Source: Rhabditoides inermis
Lineage: Eukaryota; Nematoda; Chromadorea; Rhabditida; Rhabditidae
DNA: 64,000 nucleotides
Direction: 5' to 3'
NCBI GenBank assembly: GCA_963966185.1
Contig: CAWZYM010000089.1
Location: 434,001-498,000 of the forward strand
The notes under the pieces were generated by a model. That model saw nothing but the letters and a program-made list of their open reading frames with translations, was not told where the DNA came from and searched no databases. Positions 13,510 through 28,200 of this stretch are shown piece after piece; the first letter of the stretch is position 1, and every line of letters starts with the position of its first letter. A program made the position numbers and the translations under genes.

Positions 13510-16500
13510 TTACAAAGATGAAAGGCCGGTAAAGTTGGACAAACCAGGTTTACAAGGATGAAAACTTGGTAAAGTTGGACAAACTAGGTTTACAAGGATG
13601 AAAGGCGGTAAAGTTCGACAAACCAGGTTTACATGGATGAAAACCCGGTAAAGTTGGACAAACCAGGTTAACATGGATAAAAACCCGGTAAAGTTGGACA
13701 AACTAGGTTTACAAGGATGAATTGCCGGTAAAGTTAGACAAACCAGGTCAAGGATAAAACCCGGTAAAGTTGGACAAACCAGGTTTACAAAGATGAAAGG
13801 CCGGTAAAGTTGGACAAACCAGGTTTACAAGGTTGAAAGGGCGGTAAAGTTGGACCGACCAGGTTCACAAGGATGAAAGGTCGGTGGAGTTGTACAAACC
13901 AGGTTTACAAGGATGAAAAGTCCGTAAATGTTGGACAAACCAGGTTTACAAGGATGAAAGGCCGGTGGAGTGGGACAAACCAGGTTTACAAGGATGAAAG
14001 GCCGGTGAAGTTGGACAAACCAGGTTTAGAAGGTTGAAAGGCCGGTAAAGTTGGACCAAACCAGGTTTACAAGAATGAAAGGCCGGTAAAGTTGTACAAA
14101 CCAGGTTTACAAGGATGAAAAGTCCGTAAAAGTTAGACAAACCAGATTACAAGGATGAAAGGCCGGTGGAGTTGGACAAACCAGGTTTACAAGGATGAAA
14201 GGCCGGTGAAGTTGGACAAACCAGGTTTAGAAGGTTGAAAGGCCGGTAAAGTTGGACAAACCAGGTTTACAAGGATGAAAGACCGGTAAAGTTGACAAAC
14301 CAGGTTTACAAAGATAAAAAGTCCGGTAAAGTTGGACAAACCAGGTTTACATGGATGAAAACCCGGTAAACTTCGACAAACCAGGTTTACATGGATGAAA
14401 GGACGGTAAAGTTGGACAAACCAGGTTTACATGGATGAAAACCCGGTAAAATTCGACAAACCAGGTTTACATGGATGAAAGGCCGGTAAAGTTGGACAAA
14501 CCAGGTTTACAAAGATGAAAGGCTGGTAAAGTTGGACAAACCAGGTTTACAAGGATGAAAACTTGGTAAAGTTGGACAAACCAGGTTTACAAGGATGAAA
14601 GGCGGTAAAGTTTGACAAACCAGGTTTACATGGATGAAAACCTGGTAAAGTTGGACAAACCAGACCCGGTAAAGTTGGACAAACTAGGTTTACAAGGATG
14701 AAATGCCGGTAAAGTTAGACAAACCAGGTTTTCAAGGATAAAAACCCGGTAAAGTTGGACAAACCAGGTTTACAAGGATGAAAAGTCCGTAAAAGTTGGA
14801 CAAACCAGATTTAAAAGGATGAAAGGCCGGTGGAGTTGGACAAACCAGGTTTACAAGGATGAAAGGCCGGTGAAGTTGGACAAACCAGGTTTAGAAGGTT
14901 GAAAGGCCGGTAAAGTTGGACAAACCAGGTTTACAAGGATGAAAGGCCGGTAAAGTTGGACAAACAAGGTTTACAAAGATAAAAAGTCCGGTAAAGTTGG
15001 ACAAACCAGGTTTACATTGATGAAAACCCGGTAAAATTTGAAGTTGGACAAACCAGGTTTAGAAGGTTGAAAGGCCGGTAAAGTTGGACAAACCAGGTTA
15101 CAAGGATGAAGGCCGGTAAAGTTGGACAAACAAGGTTTACAAAGATAAAAAGTCCGTAAAGTTGGACAAACCAGGTTTACATTGATGAAAACCCGGTAAA
15201 ATTCGACAAACCAGGTTTACATGGATGAAAAGGACGGTAAAGTTTGACAAACCAGGATTACATGGATGAAAATCCGGTAAAATTCGACAAACCAGGTTTA
15301 CATGGATGAAAACCCGGTAAAATTGGACAAACCAGGTTTACAAGAAGGAAAGGCCGGTAGAGTTGGACAAACCAGGTTTTCAAGGATGAAAGGCGGTAAA
15401 ATTGACAAACCAGGTTACAAAAATGAAAGGCCGGTAAAGTTGGACAAACCAGGTTTACATGACCCGGTAAAGTTCGCGAACAAGATTTACATGGAAGTTG
15501 GACAAACAGGTTTACATGGACCCGGTAAAGTTCGCAAACAAGATTTACATGTTGGACAAACCCGGTAATGTTCGACAAACCAGGTTTACATGGATGAAAA
15601 CCCGGTAAGTTGGACAAACCAGGTTTACATGGATGAAAACCCGGTAAAATTGGACAAACCAGGTTTACAAGAATGAAAGGCCGGTAGAGTTGGACAAACC
15701 AGTTTACAAGAATGAAAGGCCGAAGAGTTGGACAAACCAGGTTTACAAAGATGAAAACTTGGTAAAGTTGGACAAACCAGGTTTATAAAGATGAAAGGCC
15801 GGTAAAGTTGGACAAATCAGGTTTACATGGATGAAAACCCGGTAAAGTTGGACAAACCAGGTTCACATGGATGAAAACCCGGTAAAGTTGGACAAACCAG
15901 GTTTACAAGAATGAAAGGCGGAAGAGTTTGACAAACCAGGTTTTCAAGGATGAAAGGCCGGTAAAATTGGACAAACCAGGTTTACAAAGATGAAAGGCCG
16001 TAAAGTTGGACAAGCCAAGTTTACATGGACCCGGTAAAGTTCGACAAACCAGGTTTACAAAGATGAAAGGCCGGTAAAGTAGGACAAACCAGGTTTACAC
16101 GGATGAAAGGCCGATAAAGTTGGACAAACCAGGTTTACATGGATGAAAACCCGGTAAAGTTCGACAAAACAGGTTTACATGGATGAAAACCCGGTAAAGT
16201 TGGACAAACCAGGTTAACATGGATAAAAACCCGGTAAAGTTGGACAAACTAGGTTTACAAGGATGAAATGCCGGTAGAGTTAGACAAACCAGATTTTCAA
16301 GGATGAAAACCCGGTAAAGTTGGACAAACCAGGTTTACAAAGATGAAAGGCCGGTAAAGTTGGACAAACCAGGTTTACAAGGTTGAAAGGCCGGTAAAGT
16401 TGGACCAACCAGGTTTACAAGATGAAAGGCCGGTGGAGTTGTACAAACCAAGTTTACAAGGATGAAAAGTCCGTAAAAGTTTGGACAAACCAGGTTTACA

Positions 16501-19500
16501 AGGATGAAAGGCCGCTGGAGTGGGACAAACCAGGTTTACAAGGATGAAAGGCCGGTGAAGTTGGACAAACCAGGTTTAGAAGGTTGAAAGGCCGGTAAAG
16601 TTGGACAAACCAGGTTTACAAGGATGAAAGACCGGTAAAGTTGGACAAACCAGGTTTACAAAGATAAAAAGTCCGGTAAAGTTGGACAAACCAGGTTTAC
16701 ATTGATGAAAACCCGGTAAAATTCGACAAACCAGGTTTACATGGATGAAAGGACGGTAAAGTTGGACAAACCAGGTTACATGGATGAAAACCCGGTAAAA
16801 TTCGACAAACCAGGTTTACATGGATGAAAGGCCGGTAAAGTTGGACAAACCAGGTTTACAAAGATGAAAGGCCGGTAAAGTTGGACAAACCAGGTTTACA
16901 AGGATGAAAACTTGGTAAAGTTGGACAAACCAGGTTTACAAGGATGAAAGGCGGTAAAGTTCGACAAACCAGGTTTACATGGATGAAAACCTGGTAAAGT
17001 TGGACAAACCAGCTTAACATGGATAAAAACCCGGTAAAGTTGGACAAACCAGGTTTACAAGAATGAAAGGCCGGTAAAGTTGTACAAACCAGGTTTACAA
17101 GGATGAAAAGTCCGTAAAAGTTGGACAAACCAGATTTACAAGGATGAAAAGTCCGTAAAAGTTGGACAAACCAGATTTAAAAGGATGAAAGGCCGGTGGA
17201 GTTGGACAAACCAGGTTTACAAGGATGAAAGGCCGGTGAAGTTGGACAAACCAGGTTTAGAAGGTTGAAAGGCCGGTAAAGTTGGACAAACCAGGTTTAC
17301 AAAGATAAAAAGTCCGGTAAAGTTGGACAAACCAGGTTTACATTGATGAAAACCCGGTAAAATTCGACAAACCAGGTTTACATGGATGAAAGGACGGTAA
17401 AGTTGGACAAACCAGGTTTACATGGATGAAAACCCGGTAAAATTCGACAAACCAGGTTTACATGGATGAAAGGCCGGTAAAGTTGGACAAACCAGGTTTA
17501 CAAAGATGAAAGGCCGGTAAAGTTGGACAAACCAGGTATACAAGGTTGAAAGGCCGGTAAAAATGGACAAACCAGGTTTACAAGGATGAAAAGTCCGTAA
17601 AAGTTGGACAAACCAAGTTTACAAGGATGAAAGGCCGGTGGAGTTGGACAAACCAGGTTTACAAGAATGAAAGGCCGGTGGAGTTGGACAAACCAGGTTT
17701 ACAAGGATGAAAAGTCCGTAAAAGTTGGACAAACCAGGTTTACAAGAATGAAAGGCCGGTGGAGTTGGACAAACCAGGTTTACAAGGATGAAAGGCCGGT
17801 GAAGTTGGACAAACCAGGTTTAGAAGGTTGAAAGGCCGGTAAAGTTGGACAAACCAGGTTTACAAGAATGAAAGACCGGTAAAGTTGTACAAACCAGGTT
17901 TACAAGGATGAAAAGTCCGTAAAAGTTAGACAAACCAGATTTACAAGGATGAAAGGCCGGTGGAGTTGGACAAACCAGGTTTACAAGGATGAAAGGCCGG
18001 TGAAGTTGGACAAACCAGGTTAGAAGGTTGAAAGGCCGGTAAAGTTGGACAAACCAGGTTTACAAGGATGAAAGACCGGTAAAGTTGGACAAACCAGGTT
18101 TACAAAGATAAAAAGTCCGGTAAAGTTGGACAAACCAGGTTTACATGGATGAAAGCCCGGTAAAATTCGACAAACCAGATTTACATGGATGAAAGGGCGG
18201 TAAAGTTGGACCGACCAGGTTCACAAGGATGAAAACCCGGTAAAATTCGACAAACCAGGTTTACATGGATGAAAGGCCGGTAAAGTTGGACAAACCAGGT
18301 TTACAAAGATGAAAGGCCGGTAAAGTTGGACAAACCAGGTTACAAGGATGAAAACTTGGTAAAGTTGGACAAACCAGGTTTACAAGGATGAAAGGCGGTA
18401 AAGTTCGACAAACCAGGTTTACATGATGAAACCCGGTAAAGTTGGACAAACCAGGTTAACATGGATAAAAACCCGGTAAAGTTGGACGACAGGTTACAAG
18501 GATGAAGGTCGGTGGAGTTGACAAACCAGGTTTCAAGGATAAAAGTCCGTAAAGTTGGACAAACCAGGTTTACAAGATGAAAGGCCGGTGGAGTGGACAA
18601 ACCAGGTTTACAAGGATGAAAGGCGGTGAAGTTGGACAAACCAGGTTAGAAGGTTGAAAGGCCGGTAAAGTTGACAAACCAGGTTTACAAGATGAAAGCC
18701 GTAAAGTTGACAAACCAGGTTACAAGGATGAAAGCCGTAAAAAGTAGACAAACCAGTTACAAGGATGAAAGGCCGGTGAGTTGGACAAACCAGGTTTACA
18801 AGGATGAAAGGCCGGTGAAGTTGGACAAACCAGGTTTAGAATGAAAGGCCGGTAAAGTTGACAAACCAGGTTTACAAGGATGAAAGACCGTAAAGTGGAC
18901 AAACCAGTTTACAAGATAAAAAGCCGGTAAAGTTGGACAAACCAGGTTTACAGGATGAAACCCGGTAAACTTCGACAAACCAGGTTTAAGGATGAAAGGA
19001 CGGTAAAGTTGGACAAACCAGGTTTACAGGATGAAAACCGGTAAATTCGACAAACCAGGTTTACAGATGAAAGCCGGTAAGTTGGACAAACCAGGTTTAC
19101 AGATGAAAGGCGGTAAAGTTGGACAAACCAGGTTTACAGGATGAAAACGGTAAAGTTGGACAAACCAGGTTTACAGGATGAAAGGCGGTAAATTCGACAA
19201 ACCAGGTTTACATGGATGAAACCGGTAAAGTTGGACAAACCAGCTTAAAGATAAAAACCCGGTAAAGTTGACAAACAGGTTTACAAGGATGAAATGGTAA
19301 AGTTAGACAAACCAGGTTTCAAGGATAAAAACCCGGTAAAGTGGACAAACCAGGTTTACAGGATGAAAACCGTAAAGTTGGACAAACCAGATTTAAAGGA
19401 TGAAAGGCCGGTGGAGTTGGACAAACAGGTTTACAAGGATGAAAGGCCGGTGAAGTTGGACAAACCAGGTTTAGAAGGTTGAAAGGCCGGTAAAGTGGAC

Positions 19501-20178
19501 AAACCAGGTTACAAGGATGAAAGCCGTAAAGTTGGACAAACAGTTTAAAAGATAAAAAGCCGGTAAAGTTGGACAAACCAGGTTTACATTGATGAAAACC
19601 CGGTAAAATTCGACAAACCAGGTTTACATGGATGAAAGGACGGTAAAGTTTGACAAACCAGGATTAAATGGATGACAAACCAGGTTTACATGGATGAAAA
19701 CCCGGTAAAATTGGACAAACCAGGTTTACAAGAAGGAAAGGCCGGTAGAGTTGGACAAACCAGGTTTTCAAGGATGAAAGGCCGGTAAAATTGGACAAAC
19801 CAGGTTTACAAAAATGAAAGGCCGGTAAAGTTGGACAAACCAGGTTTACATGGACCCGGTAAAGTTCGCGAACAAGATTTACATGGAAGTTGGACAAACC
19901 AGGTTTACATGGACCCGGTAAAGTTCGCAAACAAGATTTACATGTTGGACAAACCCGGTAATGTTCGACAAACCAGGTTTACATGGATGAAAACCCGGTA
20001 AAGTTGGACAAACCAGGTTTACATGGATGAAAACCCGGTAAAATTGGACAAACCAGGTTTACAAGAATGAAAGACCGGTAGAGTTGGTCAAACCAGGTTT
20101 ACATGGATGAAAGGACGGTAAAGTTGGACAAACCAGGTTTACATGGATGAAAACCCGGTAAAATTCGACAAACCAGGT
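13510..20178. repeat. ~7.3-kb super-repeat, second copy, with many small deletions
   Basis: Markers of the preceding copy recur at +7,237 bp (6273 to 13510) and then at +7,370 bp (9486 to 16856; the AAATCAGG variant near 8440 to about 15810). The change in offset is explained by an irregular local duplication at about 15015-15195. One-base losses appear from about 13740 (e.g. AAACCAGGTCAAGG, GTTGACAAACC near 14290), become very dense at 18340-19670, and stop abruptly there. Confidence 0.7.
18340..19670. other. Deletion-dense stretch of the array, probably unpolished consensus
   Basis: Nearly every unit here lacks one or more bases relative to hundreds of intact copies. Examples are CCAGGTTACAAGG, CATGATGAAACCCGG, GACGACAGGTTACAAGG, AGATGAAAGCCGTAAAG and GGTAAATTCGAC. 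Most losses shorten runs (AAA to AA, GG to G, TTT to TT), and insertions are almost absent. At 19664-19680 there is an abrupt join, GGATTAAATGGATGACAAACC, after which the sequence is clean again. The pattern resembles residual long-read error rather than natural decay, which would include substitutions. Irregular ORFs predicted here are products of these frameshifts. Confidence 0.65.
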
Positions 20179-22219
20179 TTACATGGATGAAAGGCCGGTA
20201 AAGTTGGACAAACCAGGTTTACAAGGATGAAAACTTGGTAAAGTTGGACAAACCAGGTTTACAAGGATGAAAGGCGGTAAAGTTCGACAAACCAGGTTTA
20301 CATGGATGAAAACCTGGTAAAGTTGGACAAACCAGCTTAACATGGATAAAAACCCGGTAAAGTTGGACAAACCAGGTTTACAAGAATGAAAGGCCGGTAA
20401 AGTTGTACAAACCAGGTTTACAAGGATGAAAAGTCCGTAAAAGTTGGACAAACCAGATTTACAAGGATGAAAAGTCCGTAAAAGTTGGACAAACCAGATT
20501 TAAAAGGATGAAAGGCCGGTGGAGTTGGACAAACCAGGTTTACAAGGATGAAAGGCCGGTGAAGTTGGACAAACCAGGTTTAGAAGGTTGAAAGGCCGGT
20601 AAAGTTGGACAAACCAGGTTTACAAAGATAAAAAGTCCGGTAAAGTTGGACAAACCAGGTTTACATTGATGAAAACCCGGTAAAATTCGACAAACCAGGT
20701 TTACATGGATGAAAGGACGGTAAAGTTGGACAAACCAGGTTTACATGGATGAAAACCCGGTAAAATTCGACAAACCAGGTTTACATGGATGAAAGGCCGG
20801 TAAAGTTGGACAAACCAGGTTTACAAAGATGAAAGGCCGGTAAAGTTGGACAAACCAGGTATACAAGGTTGAAAGGCCGGTAAAAATGGACAAACCAGGT
20901 TTACAAGGATGAAAAGTCCGTAAAAGTTGGACAAACCAAGTTTACAAGGATGAAAGGCCGGTGGAGTTGGACAAACCAGGTTTACAAGAATGAAAGGCCG
21001 GTGGAGTTGGACAAACCAGGTTTACAAGGATGAAAAGTCCGTAAAAGTTGGACAAACCAGGTTTACAAGAATGAAAGGCCGGTGGAGTTGGACAAACCAG
21101 GTTTACAAGGATGAAAAGTCCGTAAAAGTTGGACAAACCAGGTTTACAAGGATGAAAGGCCGGTGGAGTTGGACAAACCAGGTTTACAAGGATGAAAGGC
21201 CGGTAAAGTTGGACCGACCAGGTTCACAAGGATGAAAGGCCGGTGGAGTTGTACAAACCAGGTTTACAAGGATGAAAAGTCCGTAAAAGTTGGACAAACC
21301 AGGTTTACAAGGATGAAAGGCCGGTGGAGTGGGACAAACCAGGTTTACAAGGATGAAAGGCCGGTGAAGTTGGACAAACCAGGTTTAGAAGGTTGAAAGG
21401 CCGGTAAAGTTGGACAAACCAGGTTTACAAGAATGAAAGGCCGGTAAAGTTGGACAAACCAGGTTTACAAGGATGAAAACTTGGTAAAGTTGGACAAACC
21501 AGGTTTACAAGGATGAAAGGCGGTAAAGTTCGACAAACCAGGTTTACATGGATGAAAACCCGGTAAAGTTGGACAAACCAGGTTAACATGGATCAAAACC
21601 CGGTAAAGTTGGACAAACTAGGTTTACAAGGATGAATTGCCGGTAAAGTTAGACAAACCAGGTTTACAAAGATGAAAGGCCGGTAAAGTTGGACAAACCA
21701 GGTTTACAAGGTTGAAAGGGCGGTAAAGTTGGACCGACCAGGTTCACAAGGATGAAAGGCCGGTGGAGTTGTACAAACCAGGTTTACAAGGATGAAAAGT
21801 CCGTAAAAGTTGGACAAACCAGGTTTACAAGAATGAAAGGCCGGTGGAGTGGGACAAACCAGGTTTACAAGGATGAAAGGCCGGTGAAGTTGGACAAACC
21901 AGGTTTAGAAGGTTGAAAGGCCGGTAAAGTTGGACAAACCAGGTTTACAAGAATGAAAGACCGGTAAAGTTGTACAAACCAGGTTTACAAGGATGAAAAG
22001 TCCGTAAAAGTTAGACAAACCAGATTTACAAGGATGAAAGGCCGGTGGAGTTGGACAAACCAGGTTTACAAGGATGAAAGGCCGGTGAAGTTGGACAAAC
22101 CAGGTTTAGAAGGTTGAAAGGCCGGTAAAGTTGGACAAACCAGGTTTACAAGGATGAAAGACCGGTAAAGTTGAACAAACCAGGTTTACAAAGATAAAAA
22201 GTCCGGTAAAGTTGGACAA
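20179..22219. repeat. Array block whose first ~1.17 kb recurs at the array's right end
   Basis: 20179-21351 matches 51714-52886 at a constant offset of 31,535 bp, including the unusual run of alternating GGCCGGTGGAGTTGG and AAGTCCGTAAAAG units at 20940-21170. I saw one difference: CCAGGTTTACAAGG near 21136 is CCAGGATTACAAGG near 52671. The remainder (21353-22219) is a 1.0-kb-type block with private variants such as TTGAACAAACC near 22173. Confidence 0.7.
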
Positions 22220-25200
22220 ACCAGGTTTACATGGATGAAAACCCGGTAAAATTCGACAAACCAGGTATACATGGATGAAAGGACGGTAAAGTTGGACAAA
22301 CCAGGTTTACATGGATGAAAACCCGGTAAAATTCGACAAACCAGGTTTACATGGATGAAAGGCCGGTAAAGTTGGACAAACCAGGTTTACAAAGATGAAA
22401 GGCCGGTAAAGTTGGACAAACCAGGTTTACAAGGATGAAAACTTGGTAAAGTTGGACAAACCAGGTTTACAAGGATGAAAGGCGGTAAAGTTCGACAAAC
22501 CAGGTTTACATGGATGAAAACCTGGTAAAGTTGGACAAACCAGCTTAACATGGATAAAAACCCGGTAAAGTTGGACAAACTAGGTTTACAAGGATGAAAT
22601 GCCGGTAAAGTTAGACAAACCAGGTTTTCAAGGATAAAAACCCGGTAAAGTTGGACAAACCAGGTTTACAAGGATGAAAAGTCCGTAAAAGTTGGACAAA
22701 CCAGATTTAAAAGGATGAAAGGCCGGTGGAGTTGGACAAACCAGGTTTACAAGGATGAAAGGCCGGTGAAGTTGGACAAACCAGGTTTAGAAGGTTGAAA
22801 GGCCGGTAAAGTTGGACAAACCAGGTTTACAAGGATGAAAGGCCGGTAAAGTTGGACAAACAAGGTTTACAAAGATAAAAGTCCGGTAAAGTTGGACAAA
22901 CCAGGTTTACATTGATGAAAACCCGGTAAAATTCGACAAACCAGGTTTACATGGATGAAAGGACGGAAGAGTTGGACAAACCAGGTTTTCAAGGATGAAA
23001 GGACGGTAAAATTGGACAAACCAGGTTTACAAAGATGAAAGGCCGGTAAAGTTGGACAAGCCAGGTTTACATGGACCCGGTAAAGTTCGACAAACCAGGT
23101 TTACAAAGATGAAAGGCCGGTAAAGTAGGACAAACCAGGTTTACAAAGATGAAAGGCCGGTAAAGTTGGACAAACCAGGTTTACAAGGTTGAAAGGCCGG
23201 TAAAGTTGGACCAACCAGGTTTACAAGGATGAAAGGCCGGTGGAGTTGGACAAACCAGGTTTACAAGGATGAAAAGTCCGTAAAAGTTGGACAAACCAGA
23301 TTTAAAAGGATGAAAGGCCGGTGGAGTTGGACAAACCAGGTTTACAAGGATGAAAGGCCGGTGAAGTTGGACAAACCAGGTTTAGAAGGTTGAAAGGCCG
23401 GTAAAGTTGGACAAACCAGGTTTACAAGAATGAAAACCCGGTAAAATTCGACAAACCAGATTTACATGGATGAAAGGACGGTAAAGTTGGACAAACCAGG
23501 TTTACATGGATGAAAACCCGGTAAAATTCGACAAACCAGGTTTACATGGATGAAAGGCCGGTAAAGTTGGACAAACCAGGTTTACAAAGATGAAAGGCCG
23601 GTAAAGTTGTACAAACCAGGTTTACAAGGATGAAAAGTCCGTAAAAGTTAGACAAACCAGATTTACAAGGATGAAAGGCCGGTGGAGTTGGACAAACCAG
23701 GTTTACAAGGATGAAAGGCCGGTGAAGTTGGACAAACCAGGTTTAGAAGGTTGAAAGGCCGGTAAAGTTGGACAAACCAGGTTTACAAGGATGAAAGACC
23801 GGTAAAGTTGGAGAAACCAGGTTTACAAAGATAAAAAGTCCGGTAAAGTTGGACAAACCAGGTTTACATGGATGAAAACCCGGTAAACTTCGACAAACCA
23901 GGTTTACATGGATGAAAGGACGGTAAAGTTGGACAAACCAGGTTTACATGGATGAAAACCCGGTAAAATTCGACAAACCAGGTTTACATGGATGAAAGGC
24001 CGGTAAAGTTGGACAAACCAGGTTTACAAAGATGAAAGGCTGGTAAAGTTGGACAAACCAGGTTTACAAGGATGAAAACTTGGTAAAGTTGGACAAACCA
24101 GGTTTACAAGGATGAAAGGCGGTAAAGTTCGACAAACCAGGTTTACATGGATGAAAACCTGGTAAAGTTGGACAAACCAGCTTAACATGGATAAAAACCC
24201 GGTAAAGTTGGACAAACTAGGTTTACAAGGATGAAATGCCGGTAAAGTTAGACAAACCAGGTTTTCAAGGATAAAAACCCGGTAAAGTTGGACAAACCAG
24301 GTTTACAAGGATGAAAAGTCCGTAAAAGTTGGACAAACCAGATTTAAAAGGATGAAAGGCCGGTGGAGTTGGACAAACCAGGTTTACAAGGATGAAAGGC
24401 CGGTGAAGTTGGACAAACCAGGTTTAGAAGGTTGAAAGGCCGGTAAAGTTGGACAAACCAGGTTTACAAGGATGAAAGGCCGGTAAAGTTGGACAAACAA
24501 GGTTTACAAAGATAAAAAGTCCGGTAAAGTTGGACAAACCAGGTTTACATTGATGAAAACCCGGTAAAATTCGACAAACCAGGTTTACATGGATGAAAGG
24601 ACGGTAAAGTTTGACAAACCAGGATTACATGGATGAAAATCCGGTAAAATTCGACAAACCAGGTTTACATGGATGAAAACCCGGTAAAATTGGACAAACC
24701 AGGTTTACAAGAAGGAAAGGCCGGTAGAGTTGGACAAACCAGGTTTTCAAGGATGAAAGGCCGGTAAAATTGGACAAACCAGGTTTACAAAAATGAAAGG
24801 CCGGTAAAGTTGGACAAACCAGGTTTACATGGACCCGGTAAAGTTCGCAAACAAGATTTACATGGAAGTTGGACAAACCAGGTTTACATGGACCCGGTAA
24901 AGTTCGCAAACAAGATTTACATGTTGGACAAACCCGGTAATGTTCGACAAACCAGGTTTACATGGATGAAAACCCGGTAAAGTTGGACAAACCAGGTTTA
25001 CATGGATGAAAACCCGGTAAAATTGGACAAACCAGGTTTACAAGAATGAAAGGCCGGTAGAGTTGGACAAACCAGGTTTACAAGAATGAAAGGCCGGAAG
25101 AGTTGGACAAACCAGGTTTACAAAGATGAAAACTTGGTAAAGTTGGACAAACCAGGTTTATAAAGATGAAAGGCCGGTAAAGTTGGACAAATCAGGTTTA

Positions 25201-28200
25201 CATGGATGAAAACCCGGTAAAGTTGGACAAACCAGGTTCACATGGATGAAACCCGGTAAAGTTGGACAAACCAGGTTTACAAGAATGAAAGGCCGGAAGA
25301 GTTTGACAAACCAGGTTTTCAAGGATGAAAGGCCGGTAAAATTGGACAAACCAGGTTTACAAAGATGAAAGGCCGGTAAAGTTGGACAAGCCAAGTTTAC
25401 ATGGACCCGGTAAAGTTCGACAAACCAGGTTTACAAAGATGAAAGGCCGGTAAAGTAGGACAAACCAGGTTTACACGGATGAAAGGCCGATAAAGTTGGA
25501 CAAACCAGGTTTACATGGATGAAAACCCGGTAAAGTTCGACAAAACAGGTTTACAGGATGAAAACCCGGTAAAGTTGGACAAACCAGGTTAACATGGATA
25601 AAAACCCGGTAAAGTTGGACAAACTAGGTTTACAAGGATGAAATGCCGGTAGAGTTAGACAAACCAGATTTTCAAGGATGAAAACCCGGTAAAGTTGGAC
25701 AAACCAGGTTTACAAAGATGAAAGGCCGGTAAAGTTGGACAAACCAGGTTTACAAGGTTGAAAGGCCGGTAAAGTTGGACCAACCAGGTTTACAAGGATG
25801 AAAGGCCGGTGGAGTTGTACAAACCAAGTTTACAAGGATGAAAAGTCCGTAAAAGTTTGGACAAACCAGGTTTACAAGGATGAAAGGCCGCTGGAGTGGG
25901 ACAAACCAGGTTTACAAGGATGAAAGGCCGGTGAAGTTGGACAAACCAGGTTTAGAAGGTTGAAAGGCCGGTAAAGTTGGACAAACCAGGTTTACAAGGA
26001 TGAAAGACCGGTAAAGTTGGACAAACCAGGTTTACAAAGATAAAAAGTCCGGTAAAGTTGGACAAACCAGGTTTACATTGATGAAAACCCGGTAAAATTC
26101 GACAAACCAGGTTTACATGGATGAAAGGACGGTAAAGTTGGACAAACCAGGTTTACATGGATGAAAACCCGGTAAAATTCGACAAACCAGGTTTACATGG
26201 ATGAAAGGCCGGTAAAGTTGGACAAACCAGGTTTACAAAGATGAAAGGCCGGTAAAGTTGGACAAACCAGGTTTACAAGGATGAAAACTTGGTAAAGTTG
26301 GACAAACCAGGTTTACAAGGATGAAAGGCGGTAAAGTTGGACAAACCAGGTTTACATGGATGAAAACCTGGTAAAGTTGGACAAACCAGCTTAACATGGA
26401 TAAAAACCCGGTAAAGTTGGACAAACCAGGTTTACAAGAATGAAAGGCCGGTAAAGTTGTACAAACCAGGTTTACAAGGATGAAAAGTCCGTAAAAGTTG
26501 GACAAACCAGATTTACAAGGATGAAAAGTCCGTAAAAGTTGGACAAACCAGATTTAAAAGGATGAAAGGCCGGTGGAGTTGGACAAACCAGGTTTACAAG
26601 GATGAAAGGCCGGTGAAGTTGGACAAACCAGGTTTAGAAGGTTGAAAGGCCGGTATAGTTGGACAAACCAGGTTTACAAAGATAAAAAGTCCGGTAAAGT
26701 TGGACAAACCAGGTTTACATTGATGAAAACCCGGTAAAATTCGACAAACCAGGTTTACATGGATGAAAGGACGGTAAAGTTGGACAAACCAGGTTTACAT
26801 GGATGAAAACCCGGTAAAATTCGACAAACCAGGTTTACAAGGATGAAAAGTCCGTAAAAGTTGGACAAACCAGATTTAAAAGGATGAAAGGCCGGTGGAG
26901 TTGGACAAACCAGGTTTACAAGGATGAAAGGCCGGTGAAGTTGGACAAACCAGGTTTAGAAGGTTGAAAGGCCGGTAAAGTTGGACAAACCAGGTTTACA
27001 AGAATGAAAGGTCGGTAAAGTTGGACAAACAAGGTTTACAAAGATAAAAAGTCCGGTAAAGTTGGACAAACCAGGTTTACATTGATGAAAACCCGGTAAA
27101 ATTCGACAAACCAGGTTTACATGGATGAAAGGACGGTAAAGTTGAACAAACCAGGTTTACATGGATGAAAACCCGGTAAAATTCGACAAACCAGGTTTAC
27201 ATGGATGGAAGGCCGGTAAAGTTGGACAAACCAGGTTTACAAAGATGAAAGGCCGGTAAAATTGGACAAACCAGGTTTACAAGGATGAAAACTTGGTAAA
27301 GTTGGACAAACCAGGTTTACAAGGATGAAAACCGGTAAAGTTCGACAAACCAGGTTTACATGGATGAAAACCCGGTAAAGTTGGACAAACCAGGTTAACA
27401 TGGATAAAAACCCGGTAAAGTTGGACAAACTAGGTTTACAAGGATGAATTGCCGGTAAAGTTAGACAAACCAGGTTTTCAAGGATAAAAACCCGGTAAAG
27501 TTGGACAAACCAGGTTTACAAAGATGAAAGGCCGGTAAAGTTGGACAAACCAGGTTTACAAGGTTGAAAGGGCGGTAAAGTTGGACCGACCAGGTTCACA
27601 AGGATGAAAGGCCGGTGGAGTTGTACAAACAAGGTTTACAAGGATGAAAAGTCCGTAAAAGTTGGACAAACCAGGTTTACAAGGATGAAAGGCCGGTGGA
27701 GTGGGACAAACCAGGTTTACAAGGATGAAAGGCCGGTGAAGTTGGACAAACCAGGTTTACAAGGATGAAAGGCCGGTGGAGTGGGACAAACCAGGTTTAC
27801 AAGGATGAAAGGCCGGTGAAGTTGGACAAACCAGGTTTAGAAGGTTGAAAGGCCGGTAAAGTTGGACAAACCAGGTTTACAAGAATGAAAGGCCGGTAAA
27901 GTTGTACAAACCAGGTTTACAAGGATGAAAAGTCCGTAAAAGTTAGACAAACCAGATTTACAAGGATGAAAGGCCGGTGGAGTTGGACAAACCAGGTTTA
28001 CAAGGATGAAAGGCCGGTGAAGTTGGACAAACCAGGTTTAGAAGGTTGAAAGGCCGGTAAAGTTGGACAAACCAGGTTTACAAGGATGAAAGACCGGTAA
28101 AGTTGGACAAACCAGGTTTACAAAGATAAAAAGTCCGGTAAAGTTGGACAAACCAGGTTTACATGGATGAAAACCCGGTAAAATTCGACAAACCAGATTT

